DNA from: UBA1081 sp964443825
GTDB lineage: Bacteria > Bacillota > Clostridia > Oscillospirales > Acutalibacteraceae
Assembly (NCBI GenBank): GCA_964443825.1
Contig: CAYUEV010000063.1
Span: 1 to 6,742, forward strand
Direction: 5' to 3'
DNA: 6,742 bases
This document shows, piece after piece, positions 1 through 6,717 of this stretch. The number at the start of each line of letters is the position of its first letter. The stretch's first letter is position 1. The position numbers and the translations under genes were made by a program. The notes below the pieces were generated by a model, which saw only the letters and a list, made by a program, of their open reading frames with translations, was not told the DNA's origin and did no database searches.

Positions 1-51
1 TGGAATTTAACATGGGAAAGATTTTATAGTAGAATTTAGTCTGGGAATTTA
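1..51. repeat. Imperfect direct repeat, 29-bp period
   Basis: Two copies of an 18-base unit of the form T-R-GAATTTA-nnn-TGGGAA lie at 1-18 and 30-47, with 14 of 18 positions identical. A further GGGAATTTA lies at 43-51. The repeat sits directly upstream of the tandem TTGACA boxes of the zinc-ribbon gene, so it could be a regulator binding site. It may extend to the left of the window. The AT-rich composition means chance similarity is possible. Confidence 0.35.
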
Positions 52-76
52 CGTTTTTTGACAATTTCAATTTCTA

Positions 77-105
77 TTGACATTATGATAAATTTGATGT
101 ATCAT
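77..105 (+). promoter_or_regulatory. Promoter of the zinc-ribbon membrane protein gene
   Basis: A perfect -35 box TTGACA (77-82) is separated by 17 bases from the -10 box TATCAT (100-105, five of six consensus bases). Transcription should start near 112, which would leave only a short leader before the ATG at 129. A second TTGACA lies 19 bases upstream (58-63), with a poor partner CATTAT (81-86) at 17-base spacing, so a weaker tandem promoter is possible. Arms ATGATA (85-90) and TATCAT (100-105) form a 6-bp inverted repeat that overlaps the -10 box and could be an operator. Confidence 0.65.
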
Positions 106-128
106 TTTTCCAAAAGGAAGCGGTTTAT

Positions 129-956
129 ATGAAGATTTGTCCGCGGTGCGGAAGAACATACCCTGACAATTTTAAATTTTGCGAGGACTGCGGCGCGTTC
201 TTAGAGGACGAAGCGTCGAACGGAAACGGCTACAGCCCGCGGCAGAGCGGACCTTATGAGGTAACGCCCGCATATGACGAGCCGCCTAAAAAGTCGAAAA
301 CTCCCATAGTAATAGGTGTTTGCGCGGGAGTTTTAGGCGTTATAATTATAGTTTGCACTATAGTATTTGTGTATACCTTTAAATCCCGCTCTATTGTTCC
401 TCCCGAAGACTCTACCGACCGGGAAACGACTTTAGAAAATAACGCGACGGCCGGAACTACTCTTCCGGGGCAGGAAACGTTAGCTCCCCAGGCCGCGACA
501 AATCCGCCCGCCACGCAAGGCGCTCTTCCCGACGACCCCGCCATGAGCGCGTACTATAACGTTTTTAACAACTTCTATATAACGTACCTGGACGCCGTAA
601 ACAATAAAAATCCCGACCTTATGAAATATTGCTCCCCTTCCGTAAAAACTTCTATGGAGAACAGGTTCGGCTTAAATAACGTATCGTTCTACGACCTTTT
701 GAGGATTGACTTCGACAATAGTTCCGTAGTTGTGAAAACCGACGACAACACTTATACGTTTTACACGAAGTGCGTGTCGGAAAAATACGACAGAGAGACG
801 AGAGCCGGCTCGGGAGTAAATTACGCCGTCTGGAAAGCGACCGTCACAGCCTACTCCGACGGCTCCGCGGAGGTTACCGGCATGGAGAGAAACGACAATT
901 ACAAATTAAGCGAGGACGTTTACACATTGAACGACAATACCGCTATTATGCCTTAA
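129..956 (+). CDS. Zinc-ribbon, single-pass membrane protein with extracellular NTF2-like domain
   Basis: This 275-residue protein has three parts. Residues 1-25 form a zinc ribbon with C4-x2-C7 and C18-x2-C21, each pair ending in a CG knuckle. A polar linker with a lysine cluster (54-57) leads to one hydrophobic membrane segment (about 60-84), and the lysines predict a cytoplasmic N-terminus. Outside, a Thr/Pro/Ala-rich stalk (about 92-137) carries a 140-residue domain (138-275). That domain begins with an amphipathic helix around A141-Y167 and continues with beta strands, resembling the NTF2-like C-terminal domains of TcaA/YvbJ-type zinc-ribbon proteins. Such proteins are common in Bacillota and have been linked to the cell envelope or stress, but their roles are mostly unknown. 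The NTF2 assignment is inferred from pattern. There is no signal peptidase site, so the protein should stay anchored. The start is supported by AAGGAAG at 114-120, eight bases before the ATG. The gene appears to be monocistronic, with its own promoter and terminator. Confidence 0.85.
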   Translation: MKICPRCGRTYPDNFKFCEDCGAFLEDEASNGNGYSPRQSGPYEVTPAYDEPPKKSKTPIVIGVCAGVLGVIIIVCTIVFVYTFKSRSIVPPEDSTDRETTLENNATAGTTLPGQETLAPQAATNPPATQGALPDDPAMSAYYNVFNNFYITYLDAVNNKNPDLMKYCSPSVKTSMENRFGLNNVSFYDLLRIDFDNSSVVVKTDDNTYTFYTKCVSEKYDRETRAGSGVNYAVWKATVTAYSDGSAEVTGMERNDNYKLSEDVYTLNDNTAIMP

Positions 957-970
957 AAATCTAAAAAACT

Positions 971-1002
971 AAAAAACCACCCTTAAACGAGGGTGATTTT
1001 TT
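971..1002 (+). terminator. Intrinsic terminator after the zinc-ribbon gene
   Basis: The arms CACCCT (978-983) and AGGGTG (990-995) form a 6-bp stem, extendable by a T-G pair to leave the loop AAAC. A run of six T (997-1002) follows, and six A (971-976) precede the stem, so the hairpin could also work on the opposite strand. The T run touches the ribosome binding site of ung, so any transcript of ung that starts upstream must read through this element. Confidence 0.8.
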
Positions 1003-1014
1003 AAAGGGACGTTT

Positions 1015-1677
1015 ATGGTTAAATTAAATAACAGCTGGGACGAAATTTTAAAGGACGAGTTCCAAAAAGAGTATTATTTAAATATAAGAAAATTTTTAAT
1101 TAAGGAGTATTCTAACCCCTCTTACCCCGTTTACCCCGATATGCACGATATTTTTAACGCCTTAAAAATTACGTCTTATGAAAACGTCAAAGCCGTGATT
1201 TTAGGGCAGGACCCTTATCACGGGGAAAACCAGGCTCACGGGCTCTCGTTTTCGGTTAAAGACGGAGTGGCTCCGCCGCCTTCTCTTGTAAACATTTTTA
1301 AAGAGTATCACGACGATTTGGGCTACCCGATTCCCGAGAGCGGGAATCTTACGAAGTGGGCCGAAAACGGCGTTCTTCTTTTAAATTCGGTCTTAACCGT
1401 GCGGGGAGGAGTAGCCGCGAGTCACAAGGGGATAGGCTGGGAAATTTTTACCGATAGGGTCATCACTCTTTTGAACGAAAGGGAAAAGCCTATAGTTTTT
1501 TTACTTTGGGGACGTTTCGCGAGAGATAAAAAAAGTCTTATTACAAATAAAAATCACTTCATTCTGGAGGCGGCGCATCCGAGTCCTCTTTCGGCTCGCA
1601 ACGGGTTCTTTGGGTGCGGGCACTTTTCTAAAACGAACGAACTGCTTAAAGACGACCCCGTCGATTGGAAACTTTAA
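1015..1677 (+). CDS. ung: Uracil-DNA glycosylase, family 1 (UNG)
   Basis: This 220-residue enzyme removes uracil from DNA after cytosine deamination or dUTP misincorporation, starting base excision repair in the cytoplasm. All family-1 hallmarks are present. The water-activating loop GQDPYH is at 64-69 with catalytic D66, and F79 in GLSFSV is the uracil-stacking residue. The 4-Pro-type loop PPPS is at 87-90, and N124 in LLLNSVLTVR is the uracil-recognition Asn. The minor-groove intercalation loop HPSPLSA is at 188-194 with catalytic H188. Length and motif spacing match E. coli Ung (D64, N123, H187) almost residue for residue, so the gene is intact. The start has AAAGGGA at 1003-1009, six bases before the ATG. 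No convincing promoter lies between the preceding terminator and the start. A weak TACACA-17-TATTAT (921-949) inside the upstream gene is the best candidate. The 3' end converges on the HAD gene. Confidence 0.98.
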   Translation: MVKLNNSWDEILKDEFQKEYYLNIRKFLIKEYSNPSYPVYPDMHDIFNALKITSYENVKAVILGQDPYHGENQAHGLSFSVKDGVAPPPSLVNIFKEYHDDLGYPIPESGNLTKWAENGVLLLNSVLTVRGGVAASHKGIGWEIFTDRVITLLNEREKPIVFLLWGRFARDKKSLITNKNHFILEAAHPSPLSARNGFFGCGHFSKTNELLKDDPVDWKL

Positions 1678-1695
1678 AATTTTTAGTTTAACGTT

Positions 1696-2484
1696 TTAAA
1701 TTAAATCGCAAAGGGAAAGTAAATTTTCTGTATCCGCGGTAGCTCTTATTTTTGAATTTTTATACGTTTCGCGCGCGGTAACCCCGCTGTAAACGAGAAC
1801 CGACTTTACGCCGTTATTTTGACCTACGGCTATATCCGTTTCGAGCCTGTCGCCTATAAAGCAAATTTCGTCTTTTTGGCAATTCAATAATTTTAATATG
1901 TAATCTACGGTATATGAATACGGTTTCCCGAAAATTATATCGGGGCTTTTGCCGCTTGACGTTTTTAACATTTCGATCATTGACCCCGCGTCCGTCATAA
2001 AGCCTTTATCCAAGGGGCAGTTTTTATCGGGGTGGGTGGCCAAAAACTCCGAGCCGCCCGCTATAAAATTACACGCTTTATTTATTTTTTCATAAGTCAA
2101 AGTGGTGTCAAATCCCAAAAGAACTATATTGGGGTCGTCTTCCACAAGATTAATGGACGCTTTTAAACAGTCGGATCTTAAATTTTCGTTCCCTAAAAGG
2201 TATACTTTTTTGTTTTTTCTGTTAGTTTTAATAAAATCGATAGCGACATGGGACGAAATTATTATTTTATCGTCAGGTACGGGAAAGCCTATTTTTTTAA
2301 GTTTTTGAACGCATTCTAAAGCGTTATGTGAGGAATTATTTGTAAAAAAATAAAAATCCATGTTTTTACCGAGGATATATTCTATAAAACTTAAACTTCC
2401 GGGAATCAGTTTGTCGCCTAAATAAAACGTGCCGTCCATATCTATTATAAAGTATTTTACGTCTTTAAATAATTTTTCGCTCAT
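1696..2484 (-). CDS. HAD-superfamily IIA sugar-phosphate or nucleotide phosphatase (NagD-like)
   Basis: This 262-residue cytoplasmic Mg2+-dependent phosphatase belongs to the NagD/p-nitrophenylphosphatase branch of the HAD superfamily. Motif I is DMDGT at 15-19, with nucleophile D15 and general acid/base D17. Motif II is TNNSS at 48-52, with T48 binding phosphate. The C2 cap carries LGFDTTLTYEKI (123-134). Motif III is GKP at 186-188 with K187, and motif IV is GDRLETD at 211-217 with metal-binding D212 and D217. The length is normal for subclass IIA and nothing essential is missing. Members dephosphorylate diverse substrates (UMP, sugar phosphates, phosphoglycolate), so the physiological substrate cannot be assigned. 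The ATG is preceded by an AGGAA site (complement at 2491-2495), six bases away. The gene has its own promoter and diverges from the oxidoreductase/hydrolase operon, which hints at, but does not prove, a role in the same sugar metabolism. Confidence 0.93.
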   Translation of the reverse strand: MSEKLFKDVKYFIIDMDGTFYLGDKLIPGSLSFIEYILGKNMDFYFFTNNSSHNALECVQKLKKIGFPVPDDKIIISSHVAIDFIKTNRKNKKVYLLGNENLRSDCLKASINLVEDDPNIVLLGFDTTLTYEKINKACNFIAGGSEFLATHPDKNCPLDKGFMTDAGSMIEMLKTSSGKSPDIIFGKPYSYTVDYILKLLNCQKDEICFIGDRLETDIAVGQNNGVKSVLVYSGVTARETYKNSKIRATADTENLLSLCDLI

Positions 2485-2514
2485 AACGTTTTCCTTTTCA
2501 ACAAAATCACAGAA

Positions 2515-2543
2515 ATTATAACTTAAAGCCTTTTTAATGTCTA
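2515..2543 (-). promoter_or_regulatory. Promoter of the HAD phosphatase gene
   Basis: Read on the minus strand, TAGACA (2543-2538, five of six consensus bases) is followed after exactly 17 bases by a perfect TATAAT (2520-2515). The start of transcription would be near 2508, leaving about 24 bases of leader that contain the AGGAA ribosome binding site. The upstream DNA is A/T-rich, as in UP elements. Confidence 0.75.
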
Positions 2544-2554
2544 TATCTTTTTGT

Positions 2555-2573
2555 TAAAATATTAAAAATTTTA
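2555..2573. promoter_or_regulatory. AT-only inverted repeat between divergent promoters
   Basis: The arms TAAAAT (2555-2560) and ATTTTA (2568-2573) are separated by seven bases and lie midway between the two divergent -35 boxes. The position would suit an operator shared by both promoters. With only A and T in the arms, chance is a serious alternative. Confidence 0.2.
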
Positions 2574-2582
2574 GCTTTGTTA

Positions 2583-2611
2583 TTGAAAAAGAATTTATCG
2601 GGCGCTATACT
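2583..2611 (+). promoter_or_regulatory. Promoter of the oxidoreductase/glycoside hydrolase operon
   Basis: TTGAAA (2583-2588, five of six) and TATACT (2606-2611, five of six) are 17 bases apart. Transcription should start near 2618, giving a leader of about 17 bases before the ATG at 2635 with GGAGAG (2623-2628) as ribosome binding site. This position argues against translation starting at the in-frame TTG at 2617. Confidence 0.7.
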
Positions 2612-2634
2612 TCCCCTTGATTGGAGAGATTTTT

Positions 2635-3606
2635 ATGAACATTTGCACAGTCGGAACTTCATGGATTACCGAGAGTTTTATTAAAGCGTCGAAGCTTGTA
2701 GACGACGTAAATATTTACGGCGTTTATTCGAGGGACGAAAAAAGAGCCCGGGATTTTATGGAAAAAGTCGGCGCCAAGACTTTTTATTTTGATTTTGATA
2801 AAATGCTAAACGATAAAAACGTTGACGCGGTTTACATAGCGACTCCTAACGCCCGCCACTTTGAGCAATCGAAAAGGGCTCTTTTAAACGGGAAAAACGT
2901 CATATGCGAAAAGCCGGCGGTCGTAACCACAGAACAATTAAAAGAGCTTTACGATATAGCCGATAAAAATAGCCTTATATTTTTAGAGGCTATTAAGTCG
3001 ATGCACTCGGACGGGCTTAAAATTATAAAGGACGCTATAAAAACCATAGGCGAAATGAGAACCGTCAATATTGATTTTTCGCAATTTTCGTCAAAATATT
3101 ACGCTTACAAAAACGGCGAGAACCCGAACGTCTTTAACCCTCTTTTAGCGGGCGGCGGGTTAATGGACATAGGCGTTTACGCGATTTATCTCTCTTTGGA
3201 GATTTTCGGCGAACCTTTAGATATCTTGTCGCACTGCGATTTTCTCCCTAACGGCTGCGATTTTTCGGGTACGCTCATTTTTGTTTATAAAGAAGTAACC
3301 GTTACGATAACTTATTCCAAATTCGCGAACGGCTTTTCGGGCGCTAAATTTTTGGGGAGCGAAGGGGCTGTAAAGGTCGATTCCGTGTCAAAATTATACG
3401 ACGTCAAAAGAATAGACAACGACGGGCGCGAAACTCTCATTTCGCCTAAAACGGACAATTTCGAGGTAATGTCAAAAGAAATTAAAGCGTTTAAGGAGTT
3501 TACGGAAGGGGCAAACCCCGAATACTATCAAAAATGCAAAAAAATGAGCGAATCCGTATGTTCGGTTATGGAAAAGATAAGAAAAGACAACGGTTTTAAA
3601 TTTTAA
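2635..3606 (+). CDS. Gfo/Idh/MocA-family NAD(P)-dependent oxidoreductase
   Basis: This 323-residue cytoplasmic enzyme oxidises or reduces a hydroxyl/keto group of a sugar, inositol or related polyol with NAD(P). The N-terminal Rossmann domain (1-120) starts with VGTSWIT at 6-12, a relaxed form of the usual GxGxxG loop seen in many Bacillota members. It continues with DAVYIATPN (64-72) and the signature EKP (92-94), whose K93 is the conserved active-site lysine. The C-terminal alpha/beta domain contains GGGLMDIGVY (173-182), with D178 and Y182 in place of the Asp/His pair of inositol dehydrogenases. This D-x3-Y form is known from glucose-fructose oxidoreductase and dihydrodiol dehydrogenase-like members. 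The ATG at 2635 is chosen because GGAGAG lies six bases before it. An in-frame TTG at 2617 has no binding site and falls at the predicted transcription start. The hydrolase gene begins 16 bases after the stop, so the two are almost certainly co-transcribed. Substrate unknown. Confidence 0.93.
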   Translation: MNICTVGTSWITESFIKASKLVDDVNIYGVYSRDEKRARDFMEKVGAKTFYFDFDKMLNDKNVDAVYIATPNARHFEQSKRALLNGKNVICEKPAVVTTEQLKELYDIADKNSLIFLEAIKSMHSDGLKIIKDAIKTIGEMRTVNIDFSQFSSKYYAYKNGENPNVFNPLLAGGGLMDIGVYAIYLSLEIFGEPLDILSHCDFLPNGCDFSGTLIFVYKEVTVTITYSKFANGFSGAKFLGSEGAVKVDSVSKLYDVKRIDNDGRETLISPKTDNFEVMSKEIKAFKEFTEGANPEYYQKCKKMSESVCSVMEKIRKDNGFKF

Positions 3607-3607
3607 C

Positions 3608-3614
3608 GGAAAGG
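3608..3614 (+). promoter_or_regulatory. Ribosome binding site of the glycoside hydrolase gene
   Basis: GGAAAGG lies two bases after the oxidoreductase stop codon and eight bases before the ATG at 3623. It fixes the start of the hydrolase. It also shows that both genes are read from one message, as the 16-base gap has no room for a promoter. Confidence 0.8.
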
Positions 3615-3622
3615 CTTAACTT

Positions 3623-6600
3623 ATGCTTTACAAGAAGAATCCTGAAAAAGAGCTTTCAAAAGAAACATTTAAAAATCCCGGCTGCGAATACAGGGGCGCG
3701 CCGTTTTGGTCGTGGAATTGCGAACTCTCAAAAGAAGAGCTTTTATGGCAGATAGAAATATTAAAGAAAATGGGCTTCGGCGGTTTTCATATGCACGTAA
3801 GAACGGGCATGTCCACAAAGTATCTTTCAGACGAGTTTATGGATTACATTGAATCGTGCGTCGAAAAAGCCAAAGACGAGAATATGTACGCGTATCTTTA
3901 CGACGAGGACAGATGGCCTTCGGGAGCCGCGGGAGGGTACGTCACAAAAGACAGAAAATACAGCGCGAGATACCTTCTCTTTACTCACACTTCTTATGAA
4001 AAAGGCGAAAAAACCAAAAACGTAAACGACGCGGCGTCAAGAGGCGGGAGAAACGGCGAAGGGAGTTTTCTCGCGGCTTACGACGTTGTTTTAGACAGCG
4101 ACGGCTATTTGAAAAGCTATAAAAGAATTGGGAAAGACGACGAGGCGAAAAGTGAAAAATGGTACGCTTATCTTGAGATAAACTCCCCCTCGTCGTGGTT
4201 TAACAATGAAACATACGCGGACACGTTAAATAAGAGCGCTATAGTCCGCTTTACGGAGATTACTCACGAAAGATATAAAGAGCGCTTAAAAGACGATTTT
4301 GGGGAAACAGTCCCCTCAATTTTCACGGACGAGCCTCAGTTTTCCCGTAAAGACACGATGGAAAATTCCTTTGATAAAGAGGATCTCACCATTCCGTGGA
4401 CCGACGATATACCGAAAACATACAAAGAGACATACGGCGAGGATATATTGGACGCGCTGCCGGAAGTTTTTTGGGATTTGCCGGACCGCAAAGTCAGCGT
4501 CAGCCGCTACCGCTATCACGACCATATTAGCGAGCGTTTCGCCGCGTCTTTCGCCGACACGGTAGGCGATTGGTGCCGTAAAAACAACATTTACCTCACC
4601 GGTCATATGATGGAAGAGCCTACTTTAAAAAGTCAGACGGCGGCTATCGGAGAGGCTATGAGGTCGTATAGGTCTTTTGACCTGCCCGGAATAGATATGC
4701 TCGCCGACAGGATAGAACTTACCACGGCAAAGCAGGCGCAGTCCGCTTCTCATCAATACGGCAGAGAAGGCGTTCTCTCGGAGCTTTACGGCGTGACGGG
4801 ATGGGATTTTGACTTTAGGGGTCATAAATTCCAGGGCGACTGGCAGGCGGCTCTGGGCGTTACTTTAAGAGTTCCGCACCTTTCGTGGGTATCTATGAAG
4901 GGAGAGGCCAAACGCGATTACCCCGCTTCTATAAATTATCAGTCGCCGTGGTATAAAGAGTACTCTTATGTTGAAGACCATTTCGCGAGAGTAAATACGG
5001 CGATGACGAGGGGGGAACCCGTAGTTAAGGTCGGAGTTATTCACCCAGTGGAAAGTTACTGGCTTCACTGGGGGCCTAACGATAAAAGCGCTCTCATAAA
5101 AGACGACCTTGACAGGAGATTCCAAGACGTTACAAACTGGCTTTTAAAAGGAAACATTGACTTTGACTTTATTTGCGAGTCGCTTCTGCCATCTCTTTGC
5201 GAAAAAGGCGAAAATCCTTTTAAAGTCGGCAAAATGAAATACGAAGCCATAGTAGTCCCCGGCTGCGAAACTCTCCGCTCCGCTACGTTAGAAAGACTCG
5301 AACAATTTAAGGCCTTGGGCGGAAAACTCATTTTTATGGGGGAAGCCCCGAAATACGAAGACGCGAAATTAAGCGACAGAGGGGAAAATCTTTATAATAG
5401 ATCGGACGCTATCCCTTACGAGCGCGAAAAGCTCTTAACGGCTCTCGCGCCTTACAGGACGGTTACGATTAGACTCGACAACGGGAAACTCTCGGACGAA
5501 TATATTTATCAGATGAGAAAAGACGGCGACTGCGAATGGCTGTTTGTTTCTCGCGCCGTAAAGCCCTATAACAAGGATATTTTAAGTAAGAAAAACTTAA
5601 AAATACGCTTAAAAGGCGAAAAGAAAGCGACGGTCTACGACACTCTTACGGGCAACGTCTTCCCCGCCGACGCCGAATATTTAAACGGCGACACGGTAAT
5701 CAGTAAGACAATGTACGACTACGACAGCCTTCTTTTAAAAATCGAGGACGGCAAAAATACCGAAAAACCCCGTGAGGAAATTACTCTCGCTAAAAACATT
5801 GTCACTACGCCTTCGTTTGTGGATTATACTTTAGACGAAAAGAACGCGGCGCTCTTAGATATGTGCGAATGGGCGGTGGACGACGGCGAATTTCACCCGA
5901 CGGAAGAAATTTTAAGACTTGACAATATGGCGAGGGATATACTTGGGATTGAAGAAATGGGAGGTAACATAGCGCAGCCCTGGACGGTAAAACCCGAAAC
6001 GCCCAAGCATACAATAACTTTAAAGTTTACTATACTCTCGGAAATCGACATAGAGAACGCTCTCCTCGCTTTGGAAGACGCCGACAAAGCGAAAATCACG
6101 TTAAACGGGAAAAATATTGAAAACAAAATAAACGGTTTTTACGTCGATAAATCGATCAACGCAGTCGATTTAGGAACTATAGGCAAAGGCGAAAATATTC
6201 TCACCGTAACGATCCCCATAGCGGAGCGAACCAACACCGAATGGCTCTATCTCTTAGGCGATTTCTCTGTAAAGGTTTTTGGGAAAACTTCGATTTTAGA
6301 CAAAAAACATGATAAAATAGCTTTCGGGGATATAACCGCTCAGGGACTCCCGTTCTACGGCGGCAATATTACTTATCATCTTAAAGCGGAAACAAAATCG
6401 GGCGAAATGACTATATACGCGCCAAGATACAGAGGCGCTCTTATAAAAGTCTATATCGACGGAAAAGAGTGCGGTATAATAGCTTACCCGCCGTACAGCC
6501 TTAAAATAACGGATCTTGAAAACGGACCGCACGACGTTGACCTTAAACTCTTTGGCAACCGCTTCAACGCTTTCGGCGCGGTTCATAACGCCGATCTTTT

Positions 6601-6709
6601 AAATCCGTACCACTCCCCTTGGGTATGGAGAACCGAAAACGACGAATGGAGTTACGAATACAACTTAAAGCCTTTGGGAATACTCTCTTCGCCGGTAATA
6701 AAAATCTAA
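3623..6709 (+). CDS. Large cytoplasmic glycoside hydrolase-like protein (GH106/GH42-related)
   Basis: This 1028-residue protein is probably a retaining or inverting glycosidase; the exact family and substrate are not assignable by eye. A TIM-barrel-like region (about 20-460) starts with YRGAPFWSWN (23-32) and MGFGGFHMHVRTG (50-62). It continues with YDEDRWPSG (93-101), SIFTDEPQF (232-240), GHMMEEPTL (327-335) and SELYGVTGWDF (386-396). E237, E332 and E387 each end a likely strand and are the candidate acid/base and nucleophile. Next comes a flavodoxin/glutaminase-like domain (about 468-600) with VGVIHPVESYW and IVVPGCETLRS, then a beta region (about 610-715). A C-terminal beta-sandwich resembling galactose-binding domains follows, with RTNTEWLYLLGDF at 869-881. 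This order recalls GH106 alpha-L-rhamnosidases and related unassigned proteins of gut bacteria. There is no signal peptide or membrane segment, so it should act on imported glycosides. It is the second gene of the operon, and a hairpin follows nine bases after its stop. No truncation is visible. Confidence 0.82.
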   Translation: MLYKKNPEKELSKETFKNPGCEYRGAPFWSWNCELSKEELLWQIEILKKMGFGGFHMHVRTGMSTKYLSDEFMDYIESCVEKAKDENMYAYLYDEDRWPSGAAGGYVTKDRKYSARYLLFTHTSYEKGEKTKNVNDAASRGGRNGEGSFLAAYDVVLDSDGYLKSYKRIGKDDEAKSEKWYAYLEINSPSSWFNNETYADTLNKSAIVRFTEITHERYKERLKDDFGETVPSIFTDEPQFSRKDTMENSFDKEDLTIPWTDDIPKTYKETYGEDILDALPEVFWDLPDRKVSVSRYRYHDHISERFAASFADTVGDWCRKNNIYLTGHMMEEPTLKSQTAAIGEAMRSYRSFDLPGIDMLADRIELTTAKQAQSASHQYGREGVLSELYGVTGWDFDFRGHKFQGDWQAALGVTLRVPHLSWVSMKGEAKRDYPASINYQSPWYKEYSYVEDHFARVNTAMTRGEPVVKVGVIHPVESYWLHWGPNDKSALIKDDLDRRFQDVTNWLLKGNIDFDFICESLLPSLCEKGENPFKVGKMKYEAIVVPGCETLRSATLERLEQFKALGGKLIFMGEAPKYEDAKLSDRGENLYNRSDAIPYEREKLLTALAPYRTVTIRLDNGKLSDEYIYQMRKDGDCEWLFVSRAVKPYNKDILSKKNLKIRLKGEKKATVYDTLTGNVFPADAEYLNGDTVISKTMYDYDSLLLKIEDGKNTEKPREEITLAKNIVTTPSFVDYTLDEKNAALLDMCEWAVDDGEFHPTEEILRLDNMARDILGIEEMGGNIAQPWTVKPETPKHTITLKFTILSEIDIENALLALEDADKAKITLNGKNIENKINGFYVDKSINAVDLGTIGKGENILTVTIPIAERTNTEWLYLLGDFSVKVFGKTSILDKKHDKIAFGDITAQGLPFYGGNITYHLKAETKSGEMTIYAPRYRGALIKVYIDGKECGIIAYPPYSLKITDLENGPHDVDLKLFGNRFNAFGAVHNADLLNPYHSPWVWRTENDEWSYEYNLKPLGILSSPVIKI

Positions 6710-6717
6710 AGCAAAGC

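Noticed and set aside
1..39. Open frame ending in TAG at 37-39 that could be the tail of an upstream gene (12 codons)
   Set aside because: Too short to judge, and it coincides with the imperfect direct repeat. The other four intact genes and ung all end in TAA. Sequence to the left of the window is needed to decide.
254..544. 96-codon open frame on the minus strand inside the zinc-ribbon gene
   Set aside because: It mirrors the low-complexity Thr/Pro stalk and membrane segment of the real gene, has no recognisable domain, and the plus-strand gene has clear motifs, promoter and binding site.
1673..1700. Bidirectional terminator between ung and the HAD gene
   Set aside because: The inverted repeat has only A/T pairs and no proper T run after it, so the stem would be too weak to count as an intrinsic terminator.
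2617..2634. In-frame TTG at 2617 as an earlier start of the oxidoreductase, adding six residues
   Set aside because: It lies at the predicted transcription start, has no ribosome binding site, and would put the real binding site GGAGAG inside the coding region. The ATG at 2635 has ideal spacing, and the Rossmann strand begins right after it.
2485..2634. Riboswitch or small RNA in the divergent intergenic region
   Set aside because: Both predicted leaders are under 30 bases, and no GC-containing hairpins or known aptamer features are visible.
4299..6586. Several 66-96 codon open frames on both strands inside the hydrolase gene
   Set aside because: All overlap one intact 1028-codon gene with conserved blocks throughout. 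Their products are basic or low-complexity without known domains, as expected of shadow frames.
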